DNA of 64,000 nucleotides from Erythrobacter sp. F6033 (GTDB taxonomy: Bacteria; Pseudomonadota; Alphaproteobacteria; Sphingomonadales; Sphingomonadaceae): assembly GCF_023016005.1 (NCBI RefSeq), contig NZ_JALKAZ010000001.1:2386001-2450000 (forward strand). Reading direction: 5' to 3'. Below the pieces are notes generated by a model. The model did no database searches, had not been told where the DNA came from, and saw only the letters and a list, made by a program, of their open reading frames with translations. A program made the translations under genes and the position numbers. Positions 60,938 through 64,000 of this stretch are shown here, piece by piece. Every line of letters begins with the position of its first letter. Position 1 is the first letter of the stretch.

Positions 60938-62836
60938 ATGACGCGTGACACCATCAGACTCCCAGTACAGATTTCAGGTCTCGCACTCGCATGCGCATTG
61001 GCCGGATGCTCCAAGGCACCGTCCCTGCAATCAGCCAGCGCTGCGGCTCCGAATACACTGTTTACCAACGCATCCGACGCGATCCCTTTCGACACGGCCA
61101 ACCGCCGTTTGTGGGGTGCGCCCGTCGTCTCCGATCTGGATGGGGATGGATGGGATGATATCATCATCAACGATCACGGTCATGCCGCATCGGTTTATTG
61201 GAACAATGAAGGCAAATTCTCCAAGCCGGTCGCCATTATCAGTGGTGACGTCCACGGCATCGGCGCCGAAGATTATGATGCCGATGGCAGGATGGATGTG
61301 ATCATTGCCCAAGGTGGCGGCGACGGAGACAATCCGCGTCATCCTGTCCGGTTCATAGTCAACGCCGATAGATCAATCGAAAGAGCTGAAACGTTTTCAT
61401 ATTTCGAGCAAGGTCGTGGCCGGTCGATCAAGTTTCTTGACGCGAACGCCGACGGCGCGCTCGATCTGATTTATACAGGGTTTGCCCCGCGCAACCGTGA
61501 CGATTTGGCCGGGAACGAATTGTATCTGAATTCGGGCGGAAAATTGAATTTCCACGAGCATCTGCCAGAGGCCCGGCACGCGATCAGCTTTCATATGCTG
61601 GTGACCGATTTCGAAGCTGACAGGAAACCCGATCTGCTTGTTTACGGCGCAGCCGACATGATCGCCGCACGCAAAGCCAGCGATGGCAAATTTGTTGATG
61701 TCACCAAGGATGTCCTGGGCCCGCTATCAGAGACACCCAATGTCAGCAGCATCGTTGAACTCGATTTCGACAATGATGGCGATATGGATCTGTTTCTGAC
61801 CCGTTCGGCCAAGAAGTTTGAGAGCGAATCCTATTACGATCCGGACCTGGGCAGCTATGGTTTCTTCGTGTTCCGCAAGGAATTTATGGTCGGCGATTTT
61901 GTGATCGATGGCGATCTGGTGATCGACAACATCCAGGAAAGCTACGCGACGCACGGCATCTATGTCGGCGAGGACAAGCGCGAAGTACAAACCGAAAAGC
62001 CAGACAATCACGCCGGCGGCAAGCTGACACTCAAGCCCGAAGAGGCGCAAGGGTGGCCCGAAGGTGAACTGCGCGGCCTCCACATCGGCTATCTTGGCGA
62101 TGGGAAATGGCGGATCGGCGGAGATGTCCATTCACGATTGGCCGCAGTGGTCCAGAATGTCGTCAAAGCTCCACCCGCGGTCAATCGCGGCCCATTGCCA
62201 GCGCTGCTTCTTGAAAACCGCGACGGGAAATTTGTCGATGTGGCAGAATCTGCAGGCATAGATGAGCCAAAGCAGACGACTGGTGCGGCCGTGGGCGACT
62301 TCAACAATGATGGTTGGATCGACATCGCCTATAGCTATTACGGCAACATGGTTCATCCGGTGGGTCATGTCGTCCTGCTGAACCAGCAGGGGCAAGGTTT
62401 CCGCAAAGCCGGCAATGCTGGCGTCACATCGACAGAGATTGGTGCGATAGGCCATGGCCTATCCGTGATCGATTTTGACAAGGATGGCTTGCTCGATCTG
62501 GTTTTCGGCAATGAACGCGGCCGCTGGCATATGGCCCGCAACACCGGCCTTGGCGCGCAAGACAACGGGCACATCGTTCTTGAAACGGGACGTTCACCCA
62601 AAGACAATGTCGCGATCAGCGCGGCACGCGTCACTTTATCGGCATGCGGATCGACCCAAACCCGGGTGATCGGAACGACCTCGGACGGCTTCCATCACAT
62701 GGCAAGCGGTCAGGTGCATTTCGGCATCGGCACTTGTCCCAAAGCGGACACTATCACTGTCGCGTGGTCCAATGGTGAAAACCAAACACTGCGCGATGTC
62801 GCGCCAAACTCATCCGTCATAGCCGGGCGCAAATGA
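60938..62836 (+). CDS. FG-GAP/VCBS repeat lipoprotein with ASPIC/UnbV C-terminus
   Basis: 632 residues. Lipobox ACALAGCSKA. The chain has repeated calcium-binding FG-GAP type loops: DLDGDGWDDIIIND, DYDADGRMDVIIAQ, DANADGALDLIYTG, DFDNDGDMDLFLTR, DFNNDGWIDIAYSY and DFDKDGLLDLVFGN, forming an integrin-like beta-propeller. The C-terminal ASPIC/UnbV section reads GQVHFGIGTCPKADTITVAW. It is probably a surface glycan- or protein-binding lipoprotein of the utilisation system. The next gene starts 58 bp on. Confidence 0.87.
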   Translation: MTRDTIRLPVQISGLALACALAGCSKAPSLQSASAAAPNTLFTNASDAIPFDTANRRLWGAPVVSDLDGDGWDDIIINDHGHAASVYWNNEGKFSKPVAIISGDVHGIGAEDYDADGRMDVIIAQGGGDGDNPRHPVRFIVNADRSIERAETFSYFEQGRGRSIKFLDANADGALDLIYTGFAPRNRDDLAGNELYLNSGGKLNFHEHLPEARHAISFHMLVTDFEADRKPDLLVYGAADMIAARKASDGKFVDVTKDVLGPLSETPNVSSIVELDFDNDGDMDLFLTRSAKKFESESYYDPDLGSYGFFVFRKEFMVGDFVIDGDLVIDNIQESYATHGIYVGEDKREVQTEKPDNHAGGKLTLKPEEAQGWPEGELRGLHIGYLGDGKWRIGGDVHSRLAAVVQNVVKAPPAVNRGPLPALLLENRDGKFVDVAESAGIDEPKQTTGAAVGDFNNDGWIDIAYSYYGNMVHPVGHVVLLNQQGQGFRKAGNAGVTSTEIGAIGHGLSVIDFDKDGLLDLVFGNERGRWHMARNTGLGAQDNGHIVLETGRSPKDNVAISAARVTLSACGSTQTRVIGTTSDGFHHMASGQVHFGIGTCPKADTITVAWSNGENQTLRDVAPNSSVIAGRK

Positions 62837-62894
62837 CGCAGATTTCCTCCGCCCAAATCGAATGTGCTCGCACCAATTTCTTTGGAGAACCTCA

Positions 62895-64000
62895 ATGACA
62901 CTACGTCCTCTATACGCAGCATCGCTTCTTGCGTTGGCTGCTGGCTGTTCGACAGCGCAAGGGATGCCCTCGCAGGTAGCATCCGCATCCACCGAAACTG
63001 TCGCTGCCAGTGACATGTCCGAAAGCGAAGCCAAAGCGCGCGCGAAAATCGCCACGCTCGAAGGTTTGATGGAAGACGCTCAGGCGCGCGGTATTGACGT
63101 AAAGCGCGAAGAGACGCTCGTCTGGTTTTCCAAGGAGTTTCTGAAATTCGCCAACTGGGACGAGGAAAATCGCGATCAGATCGAAGCAGCGTTCGGCTAT
63201 TATAAAAAGGATTTCGTCGCGCGGAAAAAATATTACGCCGATATCCTCCCGGAATTCGAACGCACCGAAGTTGGCAAAATGCTCGACACCGGCATCGCCG
63301 AACTGAAAGACGTGTTGGCAGGCAAAATTGACCGGCCCGCGGCTAACCCGGTTGATTGGAAAAACATCACCGTCGGCGACAATGCTCTTTACAGCGCAGG
63401 TCGCCCGGTCTTCCTCTATGACTATTTCTCGAAAACAGTCGGCGCACCGCTAACCGATACCCGCGTTTACAACGATCACCTTGGCGCGATCTTCCACGGG
63501 GGCGAGAACCTTTACCCGGTCAACCATGACCGCGCGATCAACACCTATCTGCTTCGTGAAGACGGGACCTATGACCCCGAGCTTTTGCGCGAAGTGACCG
63601 ATATTGATCCGTCCAATGTCGGCTTTCTGTATTTCTGGAACATGGGCTACCCCGACTGGATGGCAGAAAAGGAGCCGCAGATTGGCATGAGCCGATCGCT
63701 GTTCACCGGCTTTGATATCGACAATCCTCTAATCCGGAAAAGCTGGGGCAAAATCGCCCGCGACATGGGCGAGCTGACAAAGGGCAAGAAGGTAACACAG
63801 CTTGGCTTTGTCCTATCAAATGAGCCTCATTACTTCGCCGAGAAGAACCATTGGACTGCGCGCTTTGGCGAAATGCAGCAGATTTCGGACCATACGTTCA
63901 ATTTCTTCCGCCAGTGGTTGACCGAAAAATACGATGGCGACATCGCGGCACTCAACGCAAATTGGGGCAGCAGCTTCACCAATTTTGATAGCGTGGAACT
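62895..64000 (+). CDS. Exported glycoside hydrolase, beta-galactosidase/agarase-like (3' end off window)
   Basis: 368 codons visible, open at the right edge. GGAGA precedes the ATG. A lipobox (ALAAGCSTA) predicts a lipoprotein. After a helical section the sequence enters a clan GH-A-like barrel; SNEPHYFAEKNHW carries an Asn-Glu pair that is the usual acid/base position of such enzymes, and the TEKYDGDIAALNANWGSSF segment resembles GH42/GH50-type galactan hydrolases. The nucleophile would be beyond the edge. Family number cannot be fixed here. It closes the visible sulfatase-FGE operon and supports a galactan substrate. Confidence 0.72.
   Translation, partial: MTLRPLYAASLLALAAGCSTAQGMPSQVASASTETVAASDMSESEAKARAKIATLEGLMEDAQARGIDVKREETLVWFSKEFLKFANWDEENRDQIEAAFGYYKKDFVARKKYYADILPEFERTEVGKMLDTGIAELKDVLAGKIDRPAANPVDWKNITVGDNALYSAGRPVFLYDYFSKTVGAPLTDTRVYNDHLGAIFHGGENLYPVNHDRAINTYLLREDGTYDPELLREVTDIDPSNVGFLYFWNMGYPDWMAEKEPQIGMSRSLFTGFDIDNPLIRKSWGKIARDMGELTKGKKVTQLGFVLSNEPHYFAEKNHWTARFGEMQQISDHTFNFFRQWLTEKYDGDIAALNANWGSSFTNFDSVE

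Overview
The window reads as a chromosomal segment of a marine alphaproteobacterium, most likely a sphingomonad of the Erythrobacteraceae type. The inference rests on a very long SusC-independent TonB receptor, a De Ley-Doudoroff sugar pathway, secreted cadherin-like adhesins, and protein style. No rRNA or other definitive marker is present, so the taxon is an inference.

Layout. (1) 1-14705, minus: the first >4,900 codons of a giant secreted adhesin (LEPR-type N-terminus, DUF4347, then about 25 bacterial Ig/cadherin-like modules interleaved with about 14 He_PIG-like modules); its C-terminus lies off the left edge. (2) 15.2-16.05 kb: a decayed tyrosine integrase that has lost its catalytic domain. 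(3) 16.3-20.8 kb, minus: an ABC ATPase and a permease fused to an M1-type metallopeptidase. (4) 21.0-31.9 kb: two paralogous regulators (PAS-like region, LuxR HTH, alpha/beta-hydrolase-like domain that seems to have lost catalytic residues) flanking a four-gene operon of secreted proteins and a trimeric autotransporter adhesin. (5) 32.0-40.1 kb: a mobile-element zone. It holds a tRNA(CAT) 3'-fragment that looks like an attachment site, an intact integrase, a small tyrosine recombinase and its decayed inverted copy, a resolvase remnant, a PIN toxin-antitoxin pair, a DUF2235 protein, a broken tRNA-Arg and an AlpA-like regulator. (6) 40.2-64.0 kb: a sulfated-galactan utilisation locus, still running at the right edge.

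How the galactan locus works (inference from families). Exported glycoside hydrolase, three Cys-type sulfatases and a lipoprotein-type formylglycine-generating enzyme desulfate and cut the polymer; a TonB receptor and an MFS porter import the products. D-galactose is oxidised by an SDR dehydrogenase, opened by an SMP-30 lactonase and dehydrated by DgoD. A 3,6-anhydrogalactose branch (aldehyde dehydrogenase plus a second enolase-superfamily enzyme) would join at 2-keto-3-deoxygalactonate, which DgoK and DgoA convert to pyruvate and glyceraldehyde-3-phosphate. Two sugars meeting at one intermediate fits carrageenan better than agar. A DgoR-like GntR regulator sits inside the locus, and one palindrome (AAACATCATATGTTT) occurs at three promoters that together could serve all five transcription units.

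The integrase/attachment site lies just left of this locus and no partner end is visible, so the galactan genes may themselves ride on an integrative element whose far end is beyond the window.
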